From positions 8,618,001-8,682,000 of the forward strand of contig CP108521.1 of NCBI GenBank assembly GCA_035999765.1: 64,000 nt of DNA. Direction: 5' to 3'. How positions within the stretch are numbered: the first letter of the stretch is position 1; the number at the start of each line of letters is the position of its first letter. The notes under the pieces are model-generated. The model saw only the letters and a program-made list of their open reading frames with translations, was not told where the DNA came from and made no database searches. Source of the stretch: Streptomyces sp. NBC_01231 (lineage in GTDB: Bacteria; Actinomycetota; Actinomycetes; Streptomycetales; Streptomycetaceae). The position numbers and the translations under genes were made by a program. Positions 38,584 through 47,615 of the stretch are shown in pieces.

Positions 38584-39417
38584 ATGAAGATCCTGATCAG
38601 CGCCGACATGGAGGGCGCCACCGGGGTGACCTGGCCGGCCGACGTGCTGCCGGGGACCCCGCAGTGGGAGCGGTGCCGCTCGATGTTCACCTCGGACGTC
38701 GACGCCGCCGTGCGGGGCTTCTTCGACGGCGGCGCCGACGAGGTCCTCGTCAACGAGGCCCACTGGACCATGCGCAACCTGCTCCTCGAACAGCTCGACG
38801 AGCGGGCCGAGATGCTCACCGGCCGCCACAAGTCGCTGTCCATGGTGGAAGGCGTGCAGCACGGCGACGTGGACGGCATCGCCTTCGTCGGCTACCACGC
38901 GGGCGCCGGCATGGAGGGCGTCCTGGCGCACACCTACCTCGCCAACTCCATCACCGGCGTCTGGCTGAACGACGTACGGGCGAGCGAGGGCCTGCTCAAC
39001 GCGCGGGTCGTCGCCGAGTACGGCGTGCCCGTCGTCCTGGTCACCGGCGACGACGTGGCCTGCGAGGACGCGCTCGGCTACGCCCCCGAGGCGCTGAAGG
39101 TCGCCGTCAAGGACCATGTGTCGCGGTACGCGGCCGTGTGCCGTACGCCCGCCAGGACCGCCGCCGACATCCGGGCGGCGGCGAAGGCGGGCGCGTCCCT
39201 GGCGATTCGTCAGGAACCGGTGCCCGGGGGGCCGTTCACCGTCGCTCTGGAATTCGACGCGGCGCACCTCGCGATGGCCGCCACCGTCGTGCCGGGCGTG
39301 ATCGGCGTGGGCGAGCGGAAAGTCTCGTACACCAGTGCCACCATGTACGAGGGAATCCGCACCTTCAAGGCGGTGACCACGATCGTCTCGGCCGCCGTGG
39401 AGGAGCAGTATGGCTGA
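38584..39417 (+). CDS. M55-family D-aminopeptidase (DppA-like)
   Basis: 277 residues, full length for the family. The zinc site residues are seen in ISADMEGATGV (SDxEG-type Asp and Glu), NEAHW, GYHAGAG and NDVRASEG. DppA enzymes form decamers and cleave D-Ala-D-Ala or other D-amino-acid peptides. The stop overlaps the M20 peptidase start by eight bases, and two more peptidase genes follow, so it probably starts a cell-wall or peptide scavenging pathway. Confidence 0.92.
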   Translation: MKILISADMEGATGVTWPADVLPGTPQWERCRSMFTSDVDAAVRGFFDGGADEVLVNEAHWTMRNLLLEQLDERAEMLTGRHKSLSMVEGVQHGDVDGIAFVGYHAGAGMEGVLAHTYLANSITGVWLNDVRASEGLLNARVVAEYGVPVVLVTGDDVACEDALGYAPEALKVAVKDHVSRYAAVCRTPARTAADIRAAAKAGASLAIRQEPVPGGPFTVALEFDAAHLAMAATVVPGVIGVGERKVSYTSATMYEGIRTFKAVTTIVSAAVEEQYG

Positions 39418-40714
39418 CCAGCAGGCCCTGGACGAGGTCGTCGAGTTCACCTCGGACCTCATCCGCCTCGACACCACCAACCGGGGCGGCGGCGACTGCC
39501 AGGAGCGGCCCGCCGCCGAGTACGCCGCCGCCCGGCTCGCCGAGGCCGGTCTCGAGCCCACCCTTCTGGAGCGCGCCAAGGGGCGTACGAACGTGGTGGC
39601 GCGGATCGAGGGCACCGACCCATCGGCCGACGCGCTGCTCCTGCACGGTCATCTGGACGTGGTGCCCGCCGAGGCCCTCGACTGGAGCGTCCACCCCTTC
39701 TCCGGGGAGATCCGCGACGGGGCCGTCTGGGGGCGGGGCGCGGTCGACATGAAGAACATGGACGCGATGATCCTCGCCGTGGTGCGGGACTGGGCGCGGC
39801 ACGGCGTGCGGCCCCGGCGGGACATCGTCGTCGCGTTCACCGCCGACGAGGAGGCCAGCGCCGAGGACGGCTCCGGATTCCTCGCCGACGAGCACCCCTA
39901 TCTGTTCGAGGGCTGCACGGAGGGCGTCAGCGAGTCGGGGGCGTTCACCTTCCACGACGGGAGCGGGCAGGAGCTGTACCCGATCGCGGCCGGTGAGCGC
40001 GGCACCGGCTGGCTGAAGCTGACCGCCCGCGGACGCGCCGGACACGGCTCCAAGGTGAACCGTGAGAACGCCGTCACCCGGATCGCCGCCGCCATCACCC
40101 GGATCGGCGAGTACGAGTGGCCGCTGCGGCTCACCCCGACGGTGAGCGCCGCGCTCACCGAACTCGCCGCGCTCTACGGCATCGAGGCGGACCTGACGGA
40201 CGTGGACGGGCTGCTCGAGAAGCTCGGCCCGGCGGCCAGGCTCGTCGAGTCCACGGTACGCAACAGCGCCAACCCGACCATGCTGGACGCCGGTTACAAG
40301 CTCAACGTGATCCCGGGCGAGGCCGTGGGCCACGTGGACGGGCGCTTCCTCTTCGGCGCCGAGGACGAGTTCCACGCGACCCTCGACCGGCTCACCGGCC
40401 CCGACGTGGAGTGGGAGTTCCAGCATCGGTCGGTCGCCCTCCAGGCGCCGGTGGACTCGGTGACGTACGCGAGGATGCGGGCCGCCGTCGAGGAGTTCGC
40501 GCCGGAGGGGCACGTGGTGCCGTACTGCATGTCCGGAGGGACGGACGGCAAGCAGTTCTCGCGGCTCGGGATCACCGGATACGGATTCACGCCGTTGAAG
40601 CTCCCGGAAGGCTACGACTACCAGGCCCTCTTCCACGGAGTCGACGAGCGCGTGCCCGTCGAGGCGCTCCACTTCGGCGTCCGTGTCCTCGACCGCTTCC
40701 TGCGCACCGCCTAG
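39410..40714 (+). CDS. M20-family metallopeptidase
   Basis: 434 residues from ATG 39410, inside the end of the M55 gene and following GGAGGAG. Di-zinc site motifs: LLHGHLDVVPAEALDW, WGRGAVDMKNMDAM, FTADEEASAEDGSGFLA, and the C-terminal HFG. The dimerisation domain is present (TARGRAGHGSKVNRENAV). It is likely a dipeptidase or an aminoacylase. Next gene starts 16 bases later. Confidence 0.92.
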   Translation: MADQQALDEVVEFTSDLIRLDTTNRGGGDCQERPAAEYAAARLAEAGLEPTLLERAKGRTNVVARIEGTDPSADALLLHGHLDVVPAEALDWSVHPFSGEIRDGAVWGRGAVDMKNMDAMILAVVRDWARHGVRPRRDIVVAFTADEEASAEDGSGFLADEHPYLFEGCTEGVSESGAFTFHDGSGQELYPIAAGERGTGWLKLTARGRAGHGSKVNRENAVTRIAAAITRIGEYEWPLRLTPTVSAALTELAALYGIEADLTDVDGLLEKLGPAARLVESTVRNSANPTMLDAGYKLNVIPGEAVGHVDGRFLFGAEDEFHATLDRLTGPDVEWEFQHRSVALQAPVDSVTYARMRAAVEEFAPEGHVVPYCMSGGTDGKQFSRLGITGYGFTPLKLPEGYDYQALFHGVDERVPVEALHFGVRVLDRFLRTA

Positions 40715-40730
40715 ACACCCGGGGGAACAA

Positions 40731-42683
40731 GTGCGGACGTCGGCCTACGGTTCCTGGCCCTCACCCATCGACGCGGCACTCGCCGCCGCGCACGACGGGC
40801 GCCCCGAGTACGTGGGGTTCGTCGGCGACGAGGTGTGGTGGACCGAGCCCCGGCCCACCGAGGGCGGGCGACGCACCCTGGTCCGGCGGCGCGCCGACGG
40901 TACCCAGGAGGCCGTACTGCCCGCCCCTTGGAACGTGCGCAGCCGGGTCATCGAGTACGGCGGACACCCCTGGGCGGGTGCGGTGGTGGACGGCGAACCG
41001 CTCGTGGTGTTCGTGCACTTCGCCGACCAGCGCCTGTACCGGTACCGTCCGGGCGGCGAACCGCTCCCGCTCACCCCCGTCTCCCCGGTGGGCAGCGGAC
41101 TGCGCTGGGTGCAACCGCAGGTGCTTCCGGAGCGCGGTGAAGTGTGGTGTGTGCTGGAGGAGTTCACCGGCGAAGGCCCCGGCGACGTACGACGCGTCCT
41201 GGCCGCCGTACCGCTGGGCGGCTCGGCCGCCCAGGACCGGACCGGGGTACGCGAACTCACCGACGACCGGCACCGGTTCGTCACCGGCCCCAGGCTGTCG
41301 CCCGACGGGCGGCGGGCGGCCTGGCTGGCCTGGGACCACCCGCGGATGCCGTGGGACGGCACGGAGCTGCTCGTCGCCGAGATCGGCGCGGACGGCGCCT
41401 TCGGTCCGGCGCGGACGGTGGCGGGCGGGCCGACGGAGTCCATCGCCCAGGCCGAGTGGTCGGCGGACGGCCGTCTGCTGTACGCGAGCGACCGCACGGG
41501 CTGGTGGAACCTGTACCGCGACGGCGAGCCCCTCTGCGCGCGGGAGGAGGAGTTCGGCGGACCGCTGTGGAAGCTCGGGTCCCGCTGGTTCGCCCCGCTG
41601 GACAGCGGTCTCATCGCCGTCGTGCACGGCTGCGGTGCCACCACCCTCGGGATCCTCGACCCGGAGACCGGCGAACTCGTCGACACGGCCGGGCCCTGGA
41701 CCGAGTTCGCGCCGGACCTCGCCGCACACGGACAAGGGGTGGTCGCCGTCGGGGCCAGCCCCCGCAGCGCGTACGAGGTGGTCGAGCTGGACGCCGGGGC
41801 CGGCCGGGCCCGGGTGATCGGCGCCCCGCACGACGACGCCGTGGACCCCGCGTTCTACCCCGAGCCGCAGATCCGCACGTTCACCGGCCCGGCCGGACGC
41901 GAGATCCACGCCCACATCTATCCTCCGCACCACCCCGGCCGCACCGCCCCCGACGAGGAACTGCCGCCGTACGTGGTGTGGGCGCACGGCGGCCCCACCG
42001 GACGCGCGCCGCTCGTTCTCGACCTGGAGATCGCCTACTTCACCTCACGCGGCATCGGGGTCGCCGAGGTGAACTACGGCGGTTCCGCCGGGTACGGCAG
42101 GGACTACCGCGACCTGCTGCGGGAGCAGTGGGGTGTGGTGGACGTCGAGGACTGCGCGGCCGTCGCGCTGGCCCTGGCCGACGAGGGCACCGCGGACCGT
42201 GACCGGCTGGCGATCCGCGGCGGCAGCGCGGGCGGCTGGACCGCGGCCGCCTCGCTCGCCACGACCGACGTCTACGCCTGCGGCACGATCCTCTACCCGA
42301 TCCTCGACCTGGTCGGCTGGGGCACCGGGGAGACCCACGACTTCGAGTCGCGGTACCTGGAGACCCTCATCGGGCCGTACGCCGAGGTCCCCGGCCGGTA
42401 CACGGAGCGGTCGCCCACCGAGCACGCCGACCGGATCACCGCCCCGTTCCTGCTGTTGCAGGGCCTGGACGACGTGATCTGCCCGCCCGCCCAGTGCGAG
42501 CGGTTCCTCGCCCGGATGGCGGGCCGGAGGGTGCCGCACGCGTACCTCACCTTCGAGGGGGAGGGCCACGGCTTCCGCCGGGCAGAGACCACGATCCGGG
42601 CCCTGGAATCCGAACTCTCCCTGTACGCACAGGTCTTCGGGCTGACTGTGCCCGGCATCCCTGCATTGGAGCTCACCCGGTGA
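40731..42683 (+). CDS. S9-family prolyl oligopeptidase-like peptidase
   Basis: 650 residues from GTG 40731 after GGGGGAA. The N-terminal half is a beta-propeller with repeated W-S/D-G-R blades (LSPDGRRAAWLAWDHP, WSADGRLLYASDRTGWWNLY). The C-terminal alpha/beta-hydrolase has the oxyanion HGGPTG, the nucleophile in IRGGSAGGWTAA, the Asp in LQGLDDVICP, and the His in GEGHGFRR. It has no signal peptide and trims short peptides in the cytoplasm. The stop overlaps the S66 gene start (GTGA). Confidence 0.92.
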   Translation: MRTSAYGSWPSPIDAALAAAHDGRPEYVGFVGDEVWWTEPRPTEGGRRTLVRRRADGTQEAVLPAPWNVRSRVIEYGGHPWAGAVVDGEPLVVFVHFADQRLYRYRPGGEPLPLTPVSPVGSGLRWVQPQVLPERGEVWCVLEEFTGEGPGDVRRVLAAVPLGGSAAQDRTGVRELTDDRHRFVTGPRLSPDGRRAAWLAWDHPRMPWDGTELLVAEIGADGAFGPARTVAGGPTESIAQAEWSADGRLLYASDRTGWWNLYRDGEPLCAREEEFGGPLWKLGSRWFAPLDSGLIAVVHGCGATTLGILDPETGELVDTAGPWTEFAPDLAAHGQGVVAVGASPRSAYEVVELDAGAGRARVIGAPHDDAVDPAFYPEPQIRTFTGPAGREIHAHIYPPHHPGRTAPDEELPPYVVWAHGGPTGRAPLVLDLEIAYFTSRGIGVAEVNYGGSAGYGRDYRDLLREQWGVVDVEDCAAVALALADEGTADRDRLAIRGGSAGGWTAAASLATTDVYACGTILYPILDLVGWGTGETHDFESRYLETLIGPYAEVPGRYTERSPTEHADRITAPFLLLQGLDDVICPPAQCERFLARMAGRRVPHAYLTFEGEGHGFRRAETTIRALESELSLYAQVFGLTVPGIPALELTR

Positions 42684-43603
42684 AGGAACTCCACCGGCCG
42701 TCACGGCTCGCCCCCGGCGCCCGTGTGGCCGTCGTCGCGCCCAGCGGGCCGGTGCCCGAGGAGCGGCTGCAGTCCGGGCTCGACGTGCTGCGTGGCTGGG
42801 ACCTCGACCCGGTGGTGGCACCTCATGTACTGGACCGGCACCGGGAGTTCGGCTACCTGGCGGGCACGGACGCCGACCGCGCCGCCGATCTGCAGAGCGC
42901 CTGGTGCGACCCCGCCGTGGAGGCCGTGCTGTGCGCGCGGGGCGGGTACGGGGTGCAGCGGATGGTCGATCTGCTCGACTGGGAGGCGATGCGGGCCGCC
43001 GGACCGAAGGTGTTCGTCGGGTTCAGCGACATCACCGCACTGCACGAGGCCTTCGCCCGCCGCCTCGGCCTGGTCACGCTGCACGGCCCGATGGCGGCCG
43101 GCATCGACTTCGTCAAGAACGCCCACGCCCAGGAACACCTCAGAGCCACCTTGTTCGCCCCGGAGACGGTCCGCACGATCACCTCCGGCGGCACGGCCCT
43201 GGTGCCCGGCCGGGCGGCGGGCGTCACCCTCGGCGGCTGCCTGAGCCTGCTCGCCGCCGAACTCGGCACCCCGCACGCCAGGGCCGACGCGCACGGCGGA
43301 CTGCTGTGCCTGGAGGACGTGGGCGAGGAGACCTACCGCCTGGACCGCTACCTCACCCAACTCCTGCGCGCGGGCTGGCTCGACGGGGTGCGCGGGGTGC
43401 TGCTCGGATCGTGGGAGCGGTGCGAGGCGTACGACGGCGTGCGCGCGCTGCTCAGCGACCGGCTGGGGAGCCTGGGCGTGCCCGTCGTGGAGGAGTTCGG
43501 GTTCGGGCACTGCGAAGGGGCGTGGACGATCCCCTTCGGTGTCGCGGCCGAACTCGACGCCGACGCAGGCACGTTGACGCTGGGGGAGCCGGCGCTGCGC
43601 TGA
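42680..43603 (+). CDS. S66 LD-carboxypeptidase (murein tetrapeptide carboxypeptidase)
   Basis: 307 residues from GTG 42680. The catalytic Ser is in VGFSDITALHEAF, the Glu in LCLEDVGEETYRLDRYL, and the His in FGHCEGAW; the substrate-binding VAPSGPV and ARGGYGVQR motifs are also there. The family removes the terminal D-Ala from L-Ala-D-Glu-mDAP-D-Ala during wall recycling, or inactivates peptide-nucleotide antibiotics such as microcin C (MccF). Coupling to a D-aminopeptidase gene supports wall-peptide recycling. Confidence 0.92.
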   Translation: MKELHRPSRLAPGARVAVVAPSGPVPEERLQSGLDVLRGWDLDPVVAPHVLDRHREFGYLAGTDADRAADLQSAWCDPAVEAVLCARGGYGVQRMVDLLDWEAMRAAGPKVFVGFSDITALHEAFARRLGLVTLHGPMAAGIDFVKNAHAQEHLRATLFAPETVRTITSGGTALVPGRAAGVTLGGCLSLLAAELGTPHARADAHGGLLCLEDVGEETYRLDRYLTQLLRAGWLDGVRGVLLGSWERCEAYDGVRALLSDRLGSLGVPVVEEFGFGHCEGAWTIPFGVAAELDADAGTLTLGEPALR

Positions 43604-43688
43604 TCCCGCCGCACGGTGGTGAGCGTGCCGGGGGACACCGGGACGCCGGTTCCGCCGGTGGCGGGCGACGGAGCCGTAGGGTGGCGGG

Positions 43689-44255
43689 GTGCCTCATCAT
43701 GCTTCCCGCTATCTCGCCGAGGGCCCCCGAGTGGGCATACGTCACTTCACCCATGAGGACCGCGCCGAGTTCACCGCCCGGGCGCGGGAGAGCAAGGAAC
43801 TGCATCACCCGTGGCTCTTCCCGCCGGACAGTTCCGCCGCGTACACCGCGTACACGGGGCGACTGATCGATGACCCGACCAAGGCCGGGTTCCTGGTGTG
43901 CGAGAAGGCTCCCGAGCCGGGCGACGCCGGGGCCATCGCCGGGTTCGTCAACATCAACAACATCGTCGAGGGCGGTTTCCAGTGCGGGGCGCTGGGTTAC
44001 GGGGCCTTCGCGCACGCGGCCGGGCGCGGACTGATGCGGGAGGGGCTGGACCTGGTGGTCGGGTACGCGTTCGGACGGATGCGGCTGCACCGGCTGGAGA
44101 TCAACGTGCAGCCCCAGAACGCCGCCTCCATCGCGCTCGCCCGCGCCTGCGGGTTCCGGCTGGAGGGCTTCTCCCCGGCCATGATCTTCATCGACGGGGC
44201 CTGGCGGGACCACGAGCGGTGGGCGCTCACGGTGGAGATGCGCGATTCCGGCTGA
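43689..44255 (+). CDS. GNAT acetyltransferase, RimJ/RimL type
   Basis: 188 residues from GTG 43689. The motif-A region is divergent but the C-terminal RLHRLEINVQPQNAASIALARACGFRLEGF is characteristic of ribosomal-protein or amino-terminal acetyltransferases and of antibiotic-acetylating relatives. It follows the peptidase genes in the same direction with an 85-bp gap and could acetylate the amines they release; this is inference. Confidence 0.85.
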   Translation: MPHHASRYLAEGPRVGIRHFTHEDRAEFTARARESKELHHPWLFPPDSSAAYTAYTGRLIDDPTKAGFLVCEKAPEPGDAGAIAGFVNINNIVEGGFQCGALGYGAFAHAAGRGLMREGLDLVVGYAFGRMRLHRLEINVQPQNAASIALARACGFRLEGFSPAMIFIDGAWRDHERWALTVEMRDSG

Positions 44256-44370
44256 TCCCGGAGCGGAGGGCCCGGCCGGGATCGGTGAGGAGTTCCCCGC
44301 CGACGCGGATCGCGGTGCGGAGCGTTTCGCGAGGCCCGGAGTACGGAGGGCCCCGCGAGGCCCGCACCGC
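44254..44370. terminator. Pair of hairpins between convergent genes
   Basis: GATCCCGG (44254-44261) pairs with CCGGGATC (44276-44283), and GCGGTGCGG (44312-44320) with CCGCACCGC (44362-44370). Together they cover the gap between the GNAT and VOC genes. Confidence 0.55.
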
Positions 44371-44720
44371 TACGCGCCGCCGCGGTCCGCGTACTCGTAC
44401 ACCACCCCGTCCGGATGCATCGCGATCAGGTTGCGGCCCCCCGGTGTCGCCAACGGGCCCGCGATGATGCGGGCGCCCAGTTCCGACAGCACCCGGTGGG
44501 TCTCGTCGACGTCCTTGACGGCGATCGTCGCGGCGACCTTGCGCAGCACCTCCAGCTGGGCCTCGGGCCCGCTCATCAGCAAAAAGCAGCCGACCGCGGC
44601 GACCTGGACGCCGCCGCGTTCGAAGCGGAGGGCCGTGCCGCCCGCGAGGCGCTCGTAGAAGGGGACCGCGGTCTCCAGGTCGTCGACGCAGATGCGCAGC
44701 GTGGCTCCCAGAATGTCCAT
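44370..44720 (-). CDS. VOC (glyoxalase/bleomycin-resistance fold) protein
   Basis: 116 residues, one vicinal-oxygen-chelate domain of two beta-alpha-beta-beta-beta units (ATLRICVDDLETAVPFYERL; VKDVDETHRVLSELGARI). Typical metal ligands cannot be assigned with confidence. Function unknown. Confidence 0.8.
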   Translation of the reverse strand: MDILGATLRICVDDLETAVPFYERLAGGTALRFERGGVQVAAVGCFLLMSGPEAQLEVLRKVAATIAVKDVDETHRVLSELGARIIAGPLATPGGRNLIAMHPDGVVYEYADRGGA

Positions 44721-44845
44721 GCGATGAGCCTAGTTGGGACGGGCCGGGGAGTCAGATCGCTTCACGTGATCTCCTCGCTCCGTGCCGCCCCGGCCGCACT
44801 GAGCCGACGGCGTTACGCGGCGGTGGCCCGGGGTACCCGGCGGCG

Positions 44846-45376
44846 ATGGACCGCTTGGATCACCTGGAGCATCTGGACAAGCATCTGGTCGACGAGCTGG
44901 CGCAGGTCGCGCGGGAGACCGTGCGGGACGAACTGCGCGAGCAGACCCGCAAGCAGCGCCGTAGGGCCGTGCTGTACGCCGCGTCCGGCACCGTCGCCCT
45001 GTACACGGGCGCGGCCCTCGCGCTCGCGGTGGGACTGGCGCTCGCCGTGGCGCTGCCGGGCTGGGCCGCCGCCCTGATCACCGCGGCGATCCTGGGCGTT
45101 GTGGCCTATGCGCTGCGCGGGGCCGCCCGGCCGACGGCGTCCGCCGCGGCCCCGTCGGCCCCTGCGCACGACGCCGGGTTCGCCACGGGCGGCGGGCAGC
45201 ACGCTGCCGCCGGCGGGATGCCGCCCATGCCGCCGGGTGCCGCGGACATGCCGTACCCGCCGATGCCGCCCGTCGCGCCCCGGGCGGGCGCACCCGCCCC
45301 CGGTCCGGCCGAGACGGGGACCGCGCCGCCGCGCCCCGATGACAGTGACCCCGGGCAGCCGCACCACCGGGCGTGA
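44846..45376 (+). CDS. Holin-superfamily-III-like small membrane protein
   Basis: 176 residues. A charged helical N-terminus (DELAQVARETVRDELREQTRKQRRR) precedes two membrane segments (about 40-64 and 68-90), then a Pro/Ala/Gly-rich cytoplasmic or outer tail with MPPMPPG and PPMPPV repeats. This layout is common for actinobacterial 'phage holin family' proteins of unknown role. The gene ends three bases before the broken dehydrogenase gene, suggesting they were once an operon. Confidence 0.75.
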   Translation: MDRLDHLEHLDKHLVDELAQVARETVRDELREQTRKQRRRAVLYAASGTVALYTGAALALAVGLALAVALPGWAAALITAAILGVVAYALRGAARPTASAAAPSAPAHDAGFATGGGQHAAAGGMPPMPPGAADMPYPPMPPVAPRAGAPAPGPAETGTAPPRPDDSDPGQPHHRA

Positions 45377-45379
45377 TGC

Positions 45380-46457
45380 GTGGTGCGCGACATGCGTAAG
45401 GGACCGCTCTCGAAGGGCGGGTTGTCCAAGGGCAAGTTGTCCAGGGGCGCTTGGTCGCAGCGTGGCAGGACCGTCGTGGTGACCGGCGCCAGCGGTGGGG
45501 TGGGCCGGGCCACGGCCGTCGCCTTCGCCGCCCGGGGCGCCAGGGTCGCCCTGCTGGCCCGGGGGCGCGAGGGCCTCGCCGGCGCGGCGGACGAGGTGCG
45601 GCGGGCCGGCGGTGAGGCGCTCGTCGTCACCGTGGACATGGCCGACGCCAAGGCCGTCGAGGACGCCGCCCAGCAGGTCGCCGACGCGTTCGGACACATC
45701 GACGTCTGGGTCAACAACGCCTTCAGCGGGGTCTTCGCCCCGTTCACGGAGATCACCCCGGACGAGTTCCGGCGGGTGACCGAATTGAATCCTCCCCCGG
45801 CTGATGCAGGGGGATTCCTGGCTCACGCAGCCTGCGGGTCAGTGACCCGACAGGTCTTCCACGATCAACACCAGCTGGGTTGAAACCAGCCCGGTTTGGT
45901 ACGGCGAAGCTTGGAGGTGCATGTGCTGTCTTGGCTCTCGATCAACACGGTGTACGCGCTTGGTTCTCGCAACGCACGGCGTGCAGTTTACCCGATCACG
46001 TGGATTCCTCCCCGGCCTGAAGGCCGAGGCATCCTCGGAGGAACCCGGTGACCTACCTGGGTCGGCGGGTCGACGGCGGCCGCCCTGCTCGCCAACGCGG
46101 TCGCCCCCGGCGTACTGGACCGGTACCTGGCCCGGACCGGGTTTCGCCGCGCAACAGGACGAGGCGCGGCAGCAGGGTGAGCGCCAGAACGAAGGCCAGA
46201 ACGAGCGCCAGGAACTCGAGGGCGGGAAGTACGGCGGCCCCGGCAACCTGTGGGCTCCGGCCGACGGACCGCACGGACGGGACTTCGGGGCGCACGGCCG
46301 ATTCGATGACGAGGCGGTGTCGGACAGCCCCCAGGACTGGGTGTCGCGGAACCGGGCACGGATGGGCGCGGGGGCGCTGGCCGCGGCGGGACTGGGCGCC
46401 CTGGTGACGGCCGGGCTGCGCCGTGGTCGTGGCCGTGACCACGTGGCTTCTTCTTGA
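45380..46457 (+). pseudogene. Short-chain dehydrogenase gene, broken by an insertion, a deletion and a frameshift
   Basis: The N-terminal half is intact: TVVVTGASGGVGRATAVAFA (NAD(P) site), HIDVWVNNAFSG and DEFRRVTE, ending at 45784. A 263-bp element is inserted there. Coding resumes at 46048 with VTYLG, then jumps directly to VGGSTAAALLANAVAPGVLD. About 120 codons carrying the catalytic Tyr/Lys are gone. An extra T at 46142-46144 shifts the frame before AAQQDEARQQGE. The last 100 codons, to 46457, are preserved. The family usually has about 350 residues here. The enzyme cannot be functional; the limited decay of the remainder suggests a recent event. Confidence 0.85.
45785..46047. mobile_element. 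Miniature IS200/IS605-like element without transposase
   Basis: The left end holds a hairpin (45787-45817: GAATCctCCCCC with GGGGGATTC). The right end holds a different palindrome (about 46003-46043: TTCCTCC...CCGGCC...GGCCG...GGAGGAA). Subterminal hairpins without terminal inverted repeats or a target duplication are typical of IS200/IS605 and tnpB-only elements. No ORF for TnpA or TnpB fits in 263 bp. The ends are recognised by resemblance to Streptomyces tnpB elements I know, not by search. Confidence 0.65.
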
Positions 46458-46498
46458 GGACCGACGTCACCCGGCTTGCAGGACCGACGTCACCCGGC
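46457..46498. repeat. 19-bp direct repeat
   Basis: AGGACCGACGTCACCCGGC occurs at 46457-46475 and 46480-46498, four bases apart, at the end of the dehydrogenase pseudogene. Confidence 0.85.
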
Positions 46499-46507
46499 CC
46501 GCGCGAC

Positions 46508-47599
46508 TCACGCCACCCGGTACTCCTCCACGTCCTCCGTGCGCAGTGCCAGCCCATGGCCCACTCCCCGTACCGGCCGCACCACACCCCCCGTCGGATC
46601 CAGCGCCCCGTCGAAGAACATGTCCTCGATGCGGACGTGGTCGTGGAACCACTCCAGATGGCGGATATTGGGGAGGGACGCGGCCGCGGCGGCGTGGACG
46701 TGCGGGGCGCAGTGGGCCGAGACCTCCAGGCCGTGGGCGTGCGCGAGGGCCGCCGCCCGCAGGAACTCGGTCAGGCCGCCGCAGCGCGTCGCGTCGATCT
46801 GGAGGCAGTCGACCGCGCCGGCCCCGATCATGCGGGCGAAGTACGGGAGGTCGTAGCCGTACTCTCCTGCCGTCACGTCGCACACCACCGCGTCCCGGAC
46901 CAGCCGCAGACCGGTGAGGTCGTCCGAGGACACCGGTTCCTCGAACCAGCCGACACCGTGCTCGGAGAGCGCGTGCCCCACGCGGATCGCCTGCTTGCGG
47001 TTGTAGGCACCGTTGGCGTCGACGTACAACTCCGCCTCGTCGCCGACGACATGGCGTGCCGCACGGACCCGGGCGAGGTCACGGGTGACCGAGCGGCCCC
47101 AGTCCTCCCCGATCTTGATCTTGACGCGGGGGATCCGCTGTCCGTGCACCCAGCCGTTGAGCTGCGCGACCAGATGGGTGTCGTGGTACGTCGTGAAGCC
47201 GCCACTGCCGTACACCGGAACCGTCTCGCGGGCGACGCCCAGGAGCCGGGCCAGCGGAAGTTCGAGCAGACGGGCCTTGAGGTCCCACAGTGCGATGTCG
47301 AGGGCCGAGATGGCGCAGGCCGCGATGCCGGGACGGCCCGCGTTGCGCACCGAACGGCACATGGCGTCGTGCAGCGCGGGAATGTCCCAGGCACTGCGGC
47401 CCTCGACGAGTGGACCGAGGTGTCCGTGCAGGAGGTCGCCGACCGCCGGGGGACCGTACGTCCAGCCCGTGCCCGTCGCACCGCCCGCGCTCACCTCGGC
47501 GATCACCACGGTCGTGGCGTCCCAGGCCAGCGTGCCGTCCGCCTCGGGACCGTCGGTCGGCACCGTGTACACGGACACGACGGGTCGCTTCAGTCGCAT
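46508..47599 (-). CDS. Enolase-superfamily (mandelate racemase/muconate cycloisomerase-like) enzyme
   Basis: 363 residues. The barrel carries RVKIKIGED with the catalytic Lys, YVDANGAY (metal Asp), WFEEPVSSDD (metal Glu), TAGEYGYD (metal Glu) and SAHCAPHVH (catalytic His). ISALDIALWDLKAR is the usual capping segment. The Lys/His pair suggests a mandelate-racemase-like acid sugar dehydratase or epimerase. It follows the F420-dependent oxidoreductase by 16 bases and is probably cotranscribed. Confidence 0.9.
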   Translation of the reverse strand: MRLKRPVVSVYTVPTDGPEADGTLAWDATTVVIAEVSAGGATGTGWTYGPPAVGDLLHGHLGPLVEGRSAWDIPALHDAMCRSVRNAGRPGIAACAISALDIALWDLKARLLELPLARLLGVARETVPVYGSGGFTTYHDTHLVAQLNGWVHGQRIPRVKIKIGEDWGRSVTRDLARVRAARHVVGDEAELYVDANGAYNRKQAIRVGHALSEHGVGWFEEPVSSDDLTGLRLVRDAVVCDVTAGEYGYDLPYFARMIGAGAVDCLQIDATRCGGLTEFLRAAALAHAHGLEVSAHCAPHVHAAAAASLPNIRHLEWFHDHVRIEDMFFDGALDPTGGVVRPVRGVGHGLALRTEDVEEYRVA

Positions 47600-47615
47600 C
47601 GCCTTGCCCGGGCTC

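Noticed and set aside
36733..39615. 960-codon minus-strand open frame
   Set aside because: Spans three well-supported plus-strand genes (phosphatase, methyltransferase, M55) and has composition bias only.
45921..46457. Apparent intact 178-codon gene
   Set aside because: It merges mobile-element sequence with the C-terminus of the dehydrogenase; ATG is inside the element.
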